A DNA stretch of 64,000 nucleotides from Arthrobacter sp. H35-D1 (GCF_030063185.1 NZ_JASISP010000002.1:62001-126000); one strand, 5' to 3'. Numbered from the stretch's first letter, positions 8,874-18,550 are shown. Notes: generated by a model not told the origin, from the sequence alone. Program-made: numbers and translations.

Positions 8874-11597
8874 TTACAGAACCTCTGTCAGTTCACTGCG
8901 GGAGGTGATGTTCAACTTGGCATAGCAGTGGTACAGGTGACCTTCAATGGTGCGCACCGACAGGTGCAGCCGAGCTGCGATCTCGGCATCGCTGACTCCA
9001 CGGGCGGCCAGGGCAGCAATTTCGCGCTCCCTGCGGGTCAGCACAACACTTGTGGCCTGGCGGATCAGCTCGTGCCCGCGGGCTTCGGCGCCCGAACCCA
9101 TCGCAGCCTTGGCCTGCACGGCGCCTGCCCGAGCGGCACGGGCCAGCCTGCCCTGCCTGCCGATGATTGCCGTGGCTTCGGCCTGGTCAAAGAGGTATGC
9201 GGCATGCGAGAAAAGCTGCTCATTGGCCAGGTGCTGGGCGGCGGAGAGCTGTTCGGCCGCGCTGTGGCTCCCCACTCCGTCCGAGTAGTGCGCCATGGCC
9301 TTGCTCCACCTCCCTTGAACACGCCCGGCCACGGCCAGCAGCCGATCGGTACCTTTGTCCGGGGCAAAATCCAAGGCGAGCACAAGCGCGTTGAGTTCCA
9401 CGGCGGGCAGGCCCCTGGCATGTGCGGCATCGGCAAGCTGCAGCAGTTCACCGAGCCCGACGCCGTCGCCCTTGAGATGTTCCTGACCGGCAGCGACAAA
9501 AGCCCGTTGGTGGGAACCGATCAGGTGCATGCCCGGACCTCGGCGTTGCATCAAGGCAAAGCGTTCGGCAGTTTTTTCGCGGCCCAACCGTGCCGCCGCG
9601 TAATAAGCCAAGGCCGTGCCCAGGGAATGAAGCTGGGCGGGGTCGTTCAAGGCCAAGGACTCGACACCAAGGGACAATACGTCAAGGGCCGGCTCGGACC
9701 TGCCCTGGCGCAACAGCACCAGCCCCCGCACCAAGCTTCCGCCGCCGTCATAGCCCACTGTTGACCGGCCGCCCTCAGCGGCCGACGAGACCAGCAACTC
9801 TTCAACTTCGGACCAGTTCCCGGCAGCCACGGCAGCGGAGTGGGCTCGACTGAGAACATGTTCGGGCAGAAAAATTGAGCTGTGGTCTTGCTGGGCCTGG
9901 GCTTTCAGTGCGGCCGCGGCCTGTTCCCTCGCGTCCAGCGGCCGGCCCAGGGCTGTCAACCGCTCTGCGTCCAGGGCCAAGGCCACAGCACGCATGCCGG
10001 CGGCCTCATGTTCGGTTGGGGACGGAGACCTGGACAGCAATTGCTGCAGTGGCTCCGCCATGGGACTGTAGCGGCCATCGCGCGAACATGCCAGCAATTC
10101 CACCAGCATGGCCATCTCTGTACATCGCCTGCGGATGCTTTCCTGCTCGAACTCGTTCGCCCGGGCCAGCACCTCCCCGTCTTCGCGCAACTTCACGGCA
10201 TCGGCCCTGGACGCAGCTGTGCTGTGCCCCAGCGCTGTGTGGATCAGTTCACGCAGGAGGGCTCCCCGCAATAGCTCATCAACTGTGCCCTCGCCCGGCA
10301 CGGGACGCGGCAGGGCCTCGAAGGCCCCGCTGTAGTCGCCGAGCAAGTACTTGGCCCTCGCACGGAGGCAAGCCGCCCACACGGCAGACGTGGGGCCTTT
10401 CATGGCCTCGGCAAGTCGCAGTGCCTTCCCTGTCTGGTGTACTCGGCAGGCTTGCACGGCGGCGTGGATGAGTTGGCTCTCGGGAACGGCTTCGGTGCTG
10501 TCCAGGGACCATATGGTTTGACGCAGCAGGGCATCCTCATTGATGAAGTTCCGGTGCGAGCCGGGCTGCAACTGGCGGTGCAGGAGCCGGCTGCGGGTTT
10601 GCGGGACCATGGCACGGACAACCTGGCCATAAATGGGATTGGCGGTGCGCAGATAGCCTGCTTGTTCCGGCAAGTCGATGATCAACCTGCGCGCACGCAG
10701 GGACTCAAGCGTGGACGCTCCGACCACAGCTGCCAGCTGGTTGCGTTGCAGCGGTTCAGCGAATGCCACAAGGTACAGCGCATTCCTTTCCTTGTCCGTG
10801 AGCCCTCGAAGCCGCTCCTGGACCACCTCGCTCACACCTCTCCCCTGCGGAAGGAACAAGGGCTCGGCAATCCACAGGCCGTTTGAAAAGCGCAAGGCGC
10901 CCACGGCGAGCGCCTCAGCCATCATGAGGCGCATCAGCAGCGGAGACCCCGCGGCTGCGTTGCGGATGTTCGTGCTGCTGGGAGCCACCAGTTTGCCGCC
11001 CAAGACTCCCTGGCAGTATTCATGGGCGGCCGCAGGTCCCAGCTGTTGCAGACTGATTCTCTCCGCCAGGCCATTGAGCCACAACTCCGGCAGGGGTGCA
11101 GGCAGCGGCAGCAACGAACTATGCGCAAGAACAGCCCGGGCTGCACCGGCCCGCACCAAGCCACTGATCAATTCAGCCGAGGCGGCATCCAGCACTTCTG
11201 CGTTGTCGACCGTTATCAGCGGCTCTCCGTCCGGAACACCTCCATGGAGTTCCGGACCGCCTTGCGAGCCAAAAAACGCAAAGACGGCCCTGTACATCTC
11301 CACGGACGTCAGCTGGGTGTATGGACTGCCGGGGCGCACAGCTGCCTGCAACGCGGCGAAAGGAACATCTTTCAGCACAGGGGACGAACGGACTTCCAGC
11401 AGTGGCCCATGGTCCTGCACCCTCCGTGCAACTTCGCGCAACAGGGTGCTCGCCCCCATGCCGGTCTCCGCGTCCACGAACACTGCCTGGCCATGGGAGC
11501 CATCGAGCAATGCGAGGATTTGAACAAGTTCGTCTGCGCGGCAAAATGGCGAGGCCACCTCCTGCGTCGTCCGTGTTCCGAATGCTGGTTTTGTCAT
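8874..11597 (-). CDS. Large LuxR-family regulator with degenerate ATPase domain
   Basis: 907 aa. The C-terminal 55 residues (853-907) are a LuxR/GerE helix-turn-helix (LTRREREIAALAARGVSDAE, then SVRTIEGHLYHCYAKL). The N-terminus has the layout of LAL/MalT-like STAND ATPases, but the Walker A-like segment at residues 43-51 reads AETGMGAST, so the catalytic lysine is replaced by Ala, and the Walker B-like LITVDNAEVLD has Asn after the Asp. The middle 500 residues are Ala/Leu-rich helices consistent with TPR-like sensor repeats. It lies 3 nt downstream of a second regulator of the same type. Nucleotide binding may be lost or altered. The ligand is unknown; the nearby glycan operon is a candidate target. 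Confidence 0.88.
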   Translation of the reverse strand: MTKPAFGTRTTQEVASPFCRADELVQILALLDGSHGQAVFVDAETGMGASTLLREVARRVQDHGPLLEVRSSPVLKDVPFAALQAAVRPGSPYTQLTSVEMYRAVFAFFGSQGGPELHGGVPDGEPLITVDNAEVLDAASAELISGLVRAGAARAVLAHSSLLPLPAPLPELWLNGLAERISLQQLGPAAAHEYCQGVLGGKLVAPSSTNIRNAAAGSPLLMRLMMAEALAVGALRFSNGLWIAEPLFLPQGRGVSEVVQERLRGLTDKERNALYLVAFAEPLQRNQLAAVVGASTLESLRARRLIIDLPEQAGYLRTANPIYGQVVRAMVPQTRSRLLHRQLQPGSHRNFINEDALLRQTIWSLDSTEAVPESQLIHAAVQACRVHQTGKALRLAEAMKGPTSAVWAACLRARAKYLLGDYSGAFEALPRPVPGEGTVDELLRGALLRELIHTALGHSTAASRADAVKLREDGEVLARANEFEQESIRRRCTEMAMLVELLACSRDGRYSPMAEPLQQLLSRSPSPTEHEAAGMRAVALALDAERLTALGRPLDAREQAAAALKAQAQQDHSSIFLPEHVLSRAHSAAVAAGNWSEVEELLVSSAAEGGRSTVGYDGGGSLVRGLVLLRQGRSEPALDVLSLGVESLALNDPAQLHSLGTALAYYAAARLGREKTAERFALMQRRGPGMHLIGSHQRAFVAAGQEHLKGDGVGLGELLQLADAAHARGLPAVELNALVLALDFAPDKGTDRLLAVAGRVQGRWSKAMAHYSDGVGSHSAAEQLSAAQHLANEQLFSHAAYLFDQAEATAIIGRQGRLARAARAGAVQAKAAMGSGAEARGHELIRQATSVVLTRREREIAALAARGVSDAEIAARLHLSVRTIEGHLYHCYAKLNITSRSELTEVL

Positions 11598-11600
11598 GGT

Positions 11601-14396
11601 TCAGAGCTCCACAACGCGTTCCAGTTGGCTGCGCGTTGCCACACCCAATTTGTTGTAGGCCTGATACAGGTGCCCCTCGACCGTGCGTACCGACACCCCG
11701 ATCCGTTCGGCAATCTCGCGGTTTCCCAGTCCCCGCTTGGCCAGCTTGGCAATTTGGCGTTCGCGAAGAGTCAGGTCCACACCAACTGTCCTGGGCTCCA
11801 CGGGAACCACGAGCAACTGCTCCTTGAGCGTGTCAAAGCGTCGTTGCGCATTCCTGGCCAACACCAAGTCGCCGTTCTCCCTGGCGAAGTCCACGGCCAA
11901 GGCAGTCAGCCGTGTTTCTGCCGCCCCGGCACCCATCTCCTTGGCAAGATCAGCACCCGAGAGCGCCAGCTCCGAGTCCCCGGATGCCATGGCGCGCGAA
12001 AGCACCACGGCAAGCCGAGCCAAGGGGCCTTGGCATTGCAAGGCGGCTTGTTCCAACATGGCATGGTCCTTGTCCGAACCGTGCAGCACCGAAGCGAACA
12101 GGAGATTCGTGGCGGTGCTGAATTGCCTCCTGGACATGTCCGACCGCGCTGCCAGCAGCATGCTCCCCATGGCCGTGGCATCAGCAAGCCACAGCCGAGC
12201 CGTCCACTGCAGGATCCGTGCCATTGACCGGTCCATCCAAGAACCGGGCGACGGCGACGTGTCGGCAAGGCGCAGGTGCAAGACACTTTCCTGCTCATGC
12301 CCCTGCAGTGCCTGGGCCAGGGCAAGGGCCGAGTGTGCCACGGCCAAGTCTTCGCCCCGACGGTTGAGAGTGAGTTGGGTGCAGGCCGCACTCAACGTTT
12401 CGACAGCCTCGGCGCCGCTGCCCGAGAGCGCCTGGGCCATCCCCAGTTCCAACTGCATGCGTGCTGTGCGTTGGAACGGCGGCGCTGCGGCGGCCCGAAA
12501 TTCCCCCAGCAGCAGTTCTTTGCCTTCACTCCATTGGCCACTCCAAAGCAGGGCGGCCAGCAGACCCTGCCGCAAATACGCCCTGAAGGACAGCGGCCGG
12601 CCCGTCACTTCCGCCTGCCGCACGGTCCAGTGCGCCAGATTGACGGCTTCAAGTTCCCTGCCCGTCGCCGCCAACGCAGGCACCAGCAAACTGGCACAAT
12701 CCAGCGCAAAGCCCACATCGCCGTCGTCCTTGGCACCCTCGCTGAGCTCAGCCAGCACGCCGGCAAATTCACCGTGCTGCACGGCCACAAGGCAGTGCCC
12801 AAGACGGAGCGTGCGCGCCCCTGCCACGGGGGCCGCACCCTCGGAGTCCGGTTCCCCTTCCAGCAGCTCCCGGCCCTTCGCCAGCAGGGCGACGGCCTCG
12901 CCGCTGCCGCCCGGCATCCGGACAAGCGCCGAAACCCGGGCCAAGATCCATTGCGCATAGCCATCGGCGTCCAAGGTTTCCCCGGCAGCACTGTCACCGG
13001 CTTCAAGCTCTTCGGCGGCGAGCCGGTACTCACCCAATTCCATGTGCGCTGCCGCCGCCAACGAAACAGCTTCGGGCCACAACGGATCGCCGGGGACCAC
13101 AGTTGCAGCGCATCGCAGGGCCAGGACGGGATCGGCGCGACCATTGGCTTCCCGCGCCGCCGCCAGTGCGGTCGGTGTTGAGAGTTCAAGCCCGGCGTCA
13201 AGCAGCCATCCGGCAATGCCCCTGGACTCCCCTGCCTGCACCATCAACGTCTCCAGATTGAGGCTCGGGTCGACCTCCCCAAGTAGCTGTGCCTTGCGCT
13301 CGGCGGTCAGCTGGCGGCGGATGACCTCGCCAATATACGGTTCGCGCAAAACAATGCTGTCCGCCCCGTCGGAACCAACGTCCAAGAGGTCGGCCTCAAC
13401 CATGGCATGCACGCGTTCGTCCCCCAACGCTGCCATGAGCACGTCAAGCGGAGCCCGGCCCAGCAAGGCCATTCGCTCCACTCCCTCCCGCGCCAAGCGG
13501 CTCCGTCCCTTCAAGCGCAGCTCCACGATGCGGGCCAGCGCATCGCCAACAGCACCCTCGCAGCCTCCATTGGCACTGCTTCCACGGGCACAGCCCCCAT
13601 TGGCACAGCCGCCACGGCAAGTTTTAGGGTTGGACACCACCCAGCCGCCGCCGTTGCTGACCTGCAGTCTGCCGTTGGCTTCGAGTTCTTCAAACATGGC
13701 TTCAAAGACCATCGGTTTGCCGTGGCTGCCCGCATGAAGCAGCGAAATTGCCGATTCCGCGGCTGCAGTCCCCGTGGCCTGGGCTATCAGTGCCCCGACC
13801 TCATCGTGGGTGAACGCTTCAAGCCTGAGCTGCTCCAGCCTGCCGTCCGTGAGCAGCCATGCCAAGTCCTGCGGAAGGTGCCGGGGTGTACGGGCCAGCA
13901 CAAGAACCTTTGCTGAACCGGAGAGAATCTGGTGCAGCAGGACAGCAAGGCTGGCGGGGTCCACTTCGGGGATTTCATCAACGATGAACAGGACCGGCCG
14001 GGTACCTGCATCAGCATGGATCAGCGCACCAATGCCTGCAATGCTGGCAGCCGCAGAAACAAGGTCCGCCGGTGGAAGGCGCGCCAGATAAAGTTCGAAT
14101 GCAGCAAAGGGGGCCGGCTGCGCCTGCCTTGCCCCAAACAACCGCACGATGTGGCGGCTGGGCAGAAGCTGCGCTTCCACGGCTCGGGCCAGGGTGGTCT
14201 TGCCAACGCCCCAGTGTCCAAAAACGGCGACGCCGCAGGCCTGGGACGTGGTGAGAATTCCGACTGCCTGCGCGATTTCTTCCCGGCGCAGGAATGAAGA
14301 CCAATGCCGCCGCTCCAGCACCCGCAGGGGTTCCCGGCCCGCACGATGCTCATCCCCCGCCACGGCACCAGGATTGAGAAGATCCTCAACAGTCAT
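11601..14396 (-). CDS. Large LuxR-family ATPase regulator (LAL type)
   Basis: 931 aa from the ATG at 14396, with GGAGG 9 nt upstream; a longer in-frame start at 14486 has no such site. An intact Walker A (GHWGVGKTT, from residue 60), Walker B (VLFIVDEIPEVD) and RxPR-like sensor region (VLVLARTPRHLPQDLAWLL) identify a STAND-type NTPase. A helical repeat region follows and ends in a LuxR HTH (875-931, LTLREREIAKLAKRGLGNRE, then SVRTVEGHLYQAYNKLG). A Gly/Cys-rich insert at about residues 265-295 (CRGGCANGGCARGSSANGGC) is unusual and may bind metal or be repeat-born. It is co-directional with the degenerate paralogue downstream, and the two could hetero-oligomerise (inference). Confidence 0.9.
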   Translation of the reverse strand: MTVEDLLNPGAVAGDEHRAGREPLRVLERRHWSSFLRREEIAQAVGILTTSQACGVAVFGHWGVGKTTLARAVEAQLLPSRHIVRLFGARQAQPAPFAAFELYLARLPPADLVSAAASIAGIGALIHADAGTRPVLFIVDEIPEVDPASLAVLLHQILSGSAKVLVLARTPRHLPQDLAWLLTDGRLEQLRLEAFTHDEVGALIAQATGTAAAESAISLLHAGSHGKPMVFEAMFEELEANGRLQVSNGGGWVVSNPKTCRGGCANGGCARGSSANGGCEGAVGDALARIVELRLKGRSRLAREGVERMALLGRAPLDVLMAALGDERVHAMVEADLLDVGSDGADSIVLREPYIGEVIRRQLTAERKAQLLGEVDPSLNLETLMVQAGESRGIAGWLLDAGLELSTPTALAAAREANGRADPVLALRCAATVVPGDPLWPEAVSLAAAAHMELGEYRLAAEELEAGDSAAGETLDADGYAQWILARVSALVRMPGGSGEAVALLAKGRELLEGEPDSEGAAPVAGARTLRLGHCLVAVQHGEFAGVLAELSEGAKDDGDVGFALDCASLLVPALAATGRELEAVNLAHWTVRQAEVTGRPLSFRAYLRQGLLAALLWSGQWSEGKELLLGEFRAAAAPPFQRTARMQLELGMAQALSGSGAEAVETLSAACTQLTLNRRGEDLAVAHSALALAQALQGHEQESVLHLRLADTSPSPGSWMDRSMARILQWTARLWLADATAMGSMLLAARSDMSRRQFSTATNLLFASVLHGSDKDHAMLEQAALQCQGPLARLAVVLSRAMASGDSELALSGADLAKEMGAGAAETRLTALAVDFARENGDLVLARNAQRRFDTLKEQLLVVPVEPRTVGVDLTLRERQIAKLAKRGLGNREIAERIGVSVRTVEGHLYQAYNKLGVATRSQLERVVEL

Positions 14397-14552
14397 GGAC
14401 GCTGTCCTCCAACGGCCACCGTTCCCCGATTCTCGGCAGACATGCCAGATGGCCAATATTACGCCATCGTAGCATCGAGACATCACTCTGGAACGGGCAA
14501 TGGCGCCCGCGGCGCGACCGTGTCAAGAAGCGGGAAGGGCAGGGTGCGTGCC

Positions 14553-15125
14553 CTATTGGAATTTCTGTTGTGCTGCCAGCAGCCCCTCGGCAACGAGCAG
14601 TTCCACGGCGTCTGCGGCGTTGTCGATCAAAAAGGGCAACGCCTTGTTCTCCGTTGTTGAGAAGTCGCGCAATACGTGGCTGGCGGCATCTGCACGCCCG
14701 GGCGGGCGGCCGACCCCTGCGCGCACGCGGTAATAATCCTTGGTTCCAAGGGTCCGGGAGATGTCCCGCAGGCCGTTGTGGCCGCCTTCGCCGCCACCCA
14801 ATTTGACCTTGACCGTGTCAAAGGGGATTTCGATTTCATCGTGGACGGCAACCACGTTCCCTACCTGGAGGTTGTAGAACTTGGCGAGCGACGCCGTCGG
14901 ACCTCCATTTAAGTTCATGAAGGTGCCGGGCTTGGCCAGAATCAGCTTGTGCCCGCCGGCGGGCAGGCGGCCCGTGGCCACCAGCGCCTTGGCTTTGTGG
15001 GTCTTGAAAGTGGCCCCCAGGCGGGAGGCAAGTTCCTCAACCACCATGTAGCCAATATTGTGCCTGTTGCGGCTGTAGCCGGGCCCGGGATTCCCGAGCC
15101 CGACTACAAGCCAAGTCTCACTCAT
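14553..15125 (-). CDS. pth: Peptidyl-tRNA hydrolase
   Basis: 190 aa, the usual length. The family signature is present: VVGLGNPGPGY followed by RHNIGYMV (catalytic His), LAKPGTFMNLNG with the conserved Asn, VVAVHDEIEIPF (catalytic Asp) and KLGGGEGGHNGLRD. The enzyme cleaves the ester of peptidyl-tRNA dropped from ribosomes and so recycles tRNA in the cytoplasm. It lies 9 nt downstream of rplY on the same strand, an arrangement common in actinobacteria, so the pair is probably one transcript. Confidence 0.97.
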   Translation of the reverse strand: MSETWLVVGLGNPGPGYSRNRHNIGYMVVEELASRLGATFKTHKAKALVATGRLPAGGHKLILAKPGTFMNLNGGPTASLAKFYNLQVGNVVAVHDEIEIPFDTVKVKLGGGEGGHNGLRDISRTLGTKDYYRVRAGVGRPPGRADAASHVLRDFSTTENKALPFLIDNAADAVELLVAEGLLAAQQKFQ

Positions 15126-15134
15126 AGGTGTTGA

Positions 15135-15710
15135 CTACTCAGCAACTACTTCAGCTTCGTCCTCGTCGGCGACCACAGCCGGCTCGGCGAAGTGCACGAT
15201 CAGCATGGCGCCGTCGGTCTCCAGCTCGTTGCCGGCCGGCAGAACCAGGTCTGCAGCGTAGATGTGCTCGCCGGCGGCGCGGCCGTTGATGTCTACCTCA
15301 ACCTGGACCGGGACGTTCGTGGCGTCGGCGGAGACGCTGACAGACATTTCTTCCTGGTTCACCACGATGGAGGGAGCAGGCTCGCCGGACAGAACAACGG
15401 GAACGTCAACAACGACCTTCTCGCCCTTCTTCACGGTCAACAGGTCGATGTGCTCAACGATCTGCAGTACGGGGTCGCGCTGGACGTCCTTGACGAGGGC
15501 CAGGTGCTTGGTGCCGTCAACGGTAACGGTCAGCAGTGCATTGGCGCCGCGGATGGCGCGAACGGTCTGGCGCTCCGGCAAAACGATGTGCAGGGGGGCT
15601 TCACCGTGGCCGTAGATCACGGCAGGGATCTGCATGGCGCGGCGAATGCGGCGGGCCGCCCCCTTGCCAAACTCGTTGCGGGCTTCGCCGGTCAGGTCCA
15701 AATCAGACAT
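15135..15710 (-). CDS. rplY: 50S ribosomal protein L25 / general stress protein Ctc
   Basis: 191 aa. The N-terminal L25 domain binds 5S rRNA (RNEFGKGAARRIRRAMQIPA, then VIYGHGEAPLHI). The C-terminal TL5/Ctc extension (about 95-175, VKKGEKVVVDVPVVLSGE) marks the long Ctc form, and the acidic tail EDEAEVVAE is typical. GGAG lies 8 nt before the ATG. The 191-bp region upstream to the next gene would hold the promoter for rplY-pth; no leader structure was recognised there. Confidence 0.96.
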   Translation of the reverse strand: MSDLDLTGEARNEFGKGAARRIRRAMQIPAVIYGHGEAPLHIVLPERQTVRAIRGANALLTVTVDGTKHLALVKDVQRDPVLQIVEHIDLLTVKKGEKVVVDVPVVLSGEPAPSIVVNQEEMSVSVSADATNVPVQVEVDINGRAAGEHIYAADLVLPAGNELETDGAMLIVHFAEPAVVADEDEAEVVAE

Positions 15711-15901
15711 AAAAAACGCTCCTTCATTCTTTGGTGTGGGCGTGGACTAAACAGGTCAACACAATCCACAACACGAATGCCAGGAGCGCAGAAGACCCAG
15801 TCGATCACGGACACCCACCCAATGGGGCGTCCCTCGCCAAGGTTTACTGGACAATACTAGCAGAACGACGGCGGACCCCCGGACCGTGCGCACGCTTGCG
15901 T

Positions 15902-17257
15902 TCAGCTTTGTGCCGGCGGGGGCGGGACCGCCTGCGCATCGCTGACAATCGGCCTGAATTTGCCGCGCACGACGTCAATCTGGTCAACAATTTTTAGCGA
16001 AACGGGGGCCTCCGCCCCCACCCGCGCCCGCAGCCGTCCCACCCGCTCTTCGGCAACGGGCAGGGCATCCGGGTGATCGGTGAGCCGCAGCGACACCTCG
16101 ACCCCGTAGTCGCTGCGTTGGTAGACCGCATATTGTTGGATGTAAGCGGCGCTGCCCTCGAAATAGTCAAAAATGTCTCCAGTGAGCACCCGCCCGCTGG
16201 GGAAAACGAGGTTGTCGACGATGCGCCCCTCAATGGTTGCCACCCGACGGAACGGGCGCCCGCAGGCACAATCCCCTTCGATGCGGGCCGTCCTGTCGCC
16301 AATGCGGTAACGAACCAGCGGAAAGACGCGGTTGGCGAAGTCGGTAAAGACGGTCTCCCCCTTGGAGGAACCCTCGGTGGGAGAACCGTCGGCATTGATG
16401 ATCTCGAGATTCTTGATGTCGTCGAAGCAATGCAGGCCACTTTGTTCCCGGCACTCGGCGGCAAGCCAGTTGCTCTCGGTTGACCGGTAGTGGTTGTACA
16501 CGGGAGCACCGAAAGCCAACTGCATTTCCTGGCGCTGCCCTTCGAAGAGCGGGCCGGCGGTCACCGCAACAGCCGTGGGGGAATGCGCCATCTTGGAGCG
16601 TTCAGCCAAGAGCTTGCCTACGGTGGCCACTCCTCCGATGAAGCCCACCACGTACTGGGGCTTGACTTGATTCCACTCCTGCACGAACCTTTCGAGGGCA
16701 TCGTCGTCCAGTTTGAGGGTGTCAAAAATTATGCGCTTTGTGGGCCAATACAAAAGTTGCTGTTGTGCTTGTCGCAGTCCATGACGGTGTGTCCGATCGA
16801 TGGTGGCGCCGTTCTGCCATGGTTCAACGCCCCACCATTCCATGGCCCGCCACTCGTAGGCCCGCACCGGCGCCCGGACGTCGCTCAGCACGGTCAGTGG
16901 ATGTCCCGTACTGCCGCTGGAAACGCTGGGCCGGGCAGTGCGTGAGTTTGCCTGCCCAGTCTTGATTTCAGCAAAGTGTTCGCGAACGTGGTCTTTGGTC
17001 AGGAACGGCAGAGAGTAGAAGCACTCGGGGTCATCAAGATCAGCGCGTGAAAAGCCATGGTCCGCGTAAAAATCCCTGTAAAAGGAAGAATTATCGTAGG
17101 CGAAACGTGCCATCTCCGAAGACCGCTGGTCTCGAAGTTGGGCAAGCTTCGCGGGCGAGAGCTGCTCCGAAGCCCGCAACCGGTTCAGCGCGATGAAACT
17201 CTGTGGCGCCAGCACGCGAGACTTTGTTGCGAAACTAACTTTCTTGAGCACCGACAT
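15902..17257 (-). CDS. AMP-dependent ligase-like protein (phenylacetate-CoA ligase / CapK family)
   Basis: 451 aa from the ATG at 17257 (MSVLKKVSFATKSRV). The frame is open further upstream, but that extension is Arg-rich and overlaps a hairpin region. It shows ANL-superfamily motifs: the phosphate-binding SVSSGSTGHPLTVLSD, EGQRQEMQLAFGAPVYNHYR, STESNWLAAEC and FPLVRYRIGDRTARIEGDC followed by CGRPFRRV. CapK-like members are often found with surface-polysaccharide genes; the substrate here is unknown. It stands alone between rplY and prs, two housekeeping genes, and may be a local insertion. Confidence 0.85.
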   Translation of the reverse strand: MSVLKKVSFATKSRVLAPQSFIALNRLRASEQLSPAKLAQLRDQRSSEMARFAYDNSSFYRDFYADHGFSRADLDDPECFYSLPFLTKDHVREHFAEIKTGQANSRTARPSVSSGSTGHPLTVLSDVRAPVRAYEWRAMEWWGVEPWQNGATIDRTHRHGLRQAQQQLLYWPTKRIIFDTLKLDDDALERFVQEWNQVKPQYVVGFIGGVATVGKLLAERSKMAHSPTAVAVTAGPLFEGQRQEMQLAFGAPVYNHYRSTESNWLAAECREQSGLHCFDDIKNLEIINADGSPTEGSSKGETVFTDFANRVFPLVRYRIGDRTARIEGDCACGRPFRRVATIEGRIVDNLVFPSGRVLTGDIFDYFEGSAAYIQQYAVYQRSDYGVEVSLRLTDHPDALPVAEERVGRLRARVGAEAPVSLKIVDQIDVVRGKFRPIVSDAQAVPPPPAQS

Positions 17258-17569
17258 TGACTTCTGCTTCCGTCGAGTCTTGGAAGAGCTGGCAAGCGAA
17301 CGCCGAAGATGCATGCGACGGCGGATTCGCTGCGCCCACTGTACCAACGGGCCCGCCCGTCCGCCTAGCATTTCAGGCACCCGCGGAAACTCAGACGGCC
17401 GCCTCAGGAAACGCAGACGGCCGCCGGCCCCTCGCGAGCAGTAAGATTTTGCCGCTCGTTCCTCGCGAGCAAAATCCATCCTCGCTCCGGGGCGGGCGGC
17501 CGTCTGCTTAGGGTCTCGACGCGTTTGACCACCGGTGGCCGAGCGCATCGAGACCCTGGATGCCAGTCG
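17258..17569. other. 312-bp gap with nested inverted repeats
   Basis: No gene is seen apart from the optional upstream extension of the ligase. CAGACGGCCGCC occurs at about 17390 and 17412, and its inverse GGCGGCCGTCTGC at 17498-17510, with two CTCGCGAGCA copies (about 17424 and 17462) between them. This allows alternative hairpins. Next to it, toward prs, is the palindromic element at 17511-17556. Confidence 0.5.
17511..17556 (-). repeat. REP-like palindrome / possible terminator after prs
   Basis: GGGTCTCGA (17511-17519) pairs with TCGAGACCC (17548-17556), and the loop itself contains the palindrome CCACCGGTGG. It begins 14 nt past the prs stop, on the strand prs is read from. It resembles dispersed intergenic palindromes common in Micrococcaceae and Microbacteriaceae. 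No T-run follows, so termination would not be of the classical intrinsic type. Confidence 0.5.
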
Positions 17570-18550
17570 TCAGGCGTCGCCGTCGAACAAGCTGGTGACG
17601 GAGCCGTCTTCGAAGACTTCCTTGATGGCGCGGGCCAGCAGCGGCGCGATCGGGAGCACAGTGAGGGTCTCGAAGCGCTTCTCGGCCGGGATGGGCAGCG
17701 TGTCGGTGACAACCACTTCACGGGCGCCGCAGTTGGCAAGGCGCTCGGCGGCGGGGTCGGAGAACACGGCGTGCGTGGCGGCGATGATGACGTCCTTGGC
17801 ACCGGCGTCCTTGAGCACGCGCACGGCCCCGGCGATGGTTCCGCCGGTGTCGATCATGTCATCGATCAGCACACAGGTGCGTCCCTTGACCTGCCCCACA
17901 ACAGTCTTGGACACTGCCTGGTTGGGGACGGTCAAGTCGCGCGACTTGTGCACGAATGCCAGCGGTGCCCCACCCAGGCGCTCGGCCCACTGCTCAGCCA
18001 CGCGCACGCGGCCGGTGTCCGGCGAAACGACAGTGACGGCGTCGTTCCCCACAATCTTGCGGATGTGCTCGGCCAGCAGCGGGATAGCGAAGAGGTGGTC
18101 CACGGGGCCGTCGAAGAAGCCCTGGATCTGGGCGGTGTGCAGGTCAACGCTCATGATGCGGTCGGCGCCGGCGGTCTTGTAGAGGTCGGCGACCAGGCGG
18201 GCGGAGATCGGCTCGCGGCCGCGGCCCTTCTTGTCCTGGCGCGAGTAAGGGTAGAACGGCGCAACGACGGTGATGCGGCGGGCCGAGGCGCGCTTCATGG
18301 AATCAACCATGATCAGCTGTTCCATGAGCCAGTTGTTCAGCGGGGCCGGGTGGGCCTGGATGATGAAGACTTCCTTGCCGCGCACGCTCTCGCCGGAGCG
18401 GACGTAAATCTCGCCGTTGGCGAAGTCGTAGGCGGACATGGGCAACAACTCTGTCCCCAAACAGCGCGCCACTTCCTCGGCCAGCTCAGGGTGTGCCCGG
18501 CCGGACGCCAACACCAACTTCTTGTCGACGTTATGGACTAGTTCGCTCAT
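17570..18550 (-). CDS. prs: Ribose-phosphate pyrophosphokinase
   Basis: 326 aa, full length. It makes PRPP from ribose-5-phosphate and ATP for nucleotide, His, Trp and NAD synthesis. Recognisable elements are SGRAHPELAEEVARCLG, the flexible-loop/ATP region PFYPYSRQDKKGRGREPISA, VDLHTAQIQGFFDGPVDH with the metal-binding residues, and the PRPP loop VLIDDMIDTGGTIAGAV. It is downstream of glmU with a 39-bp gap on the same strand, a usual actinobacterial order. Confidence 0.97.
   Translation of the reverse strand: MSELVHNVDKKLVLASGRAHPELAEEVARCLGTELLPMSAYDFANGEIYVRSGESVRGKEVFIIQAHPAPLNNWLMEQLIMVDSMKRASARRITVVAPFYPYSRQDKKGRGREPISARLVADLYKTAGADRIMSVDLHTAQIQGFFDGPVDHLFAIPLLAEHIRKIVGNDAVTVVSPDTGRVRVAEQWAERLGGAPLAFVHKSRDLTVPNQAVSKTVVGQVKGRTCVLIDDMIDTGGTIAGAVRVLKDAGAKDVIIAATHAVFSDPAAERLANCGAREVVVTDTLPIPAEKRFETLTVLPIAPLLARAIKEVFEDGSVTSLFDGDA

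Noticed and set aside
15711-15901. Ribosomal-protein or stress-type leader RNA before rplY
   Set aside because: No paired conserved structure was visible; only a plausible Shine-Dalgarno and AT-richer sequence next to the start.
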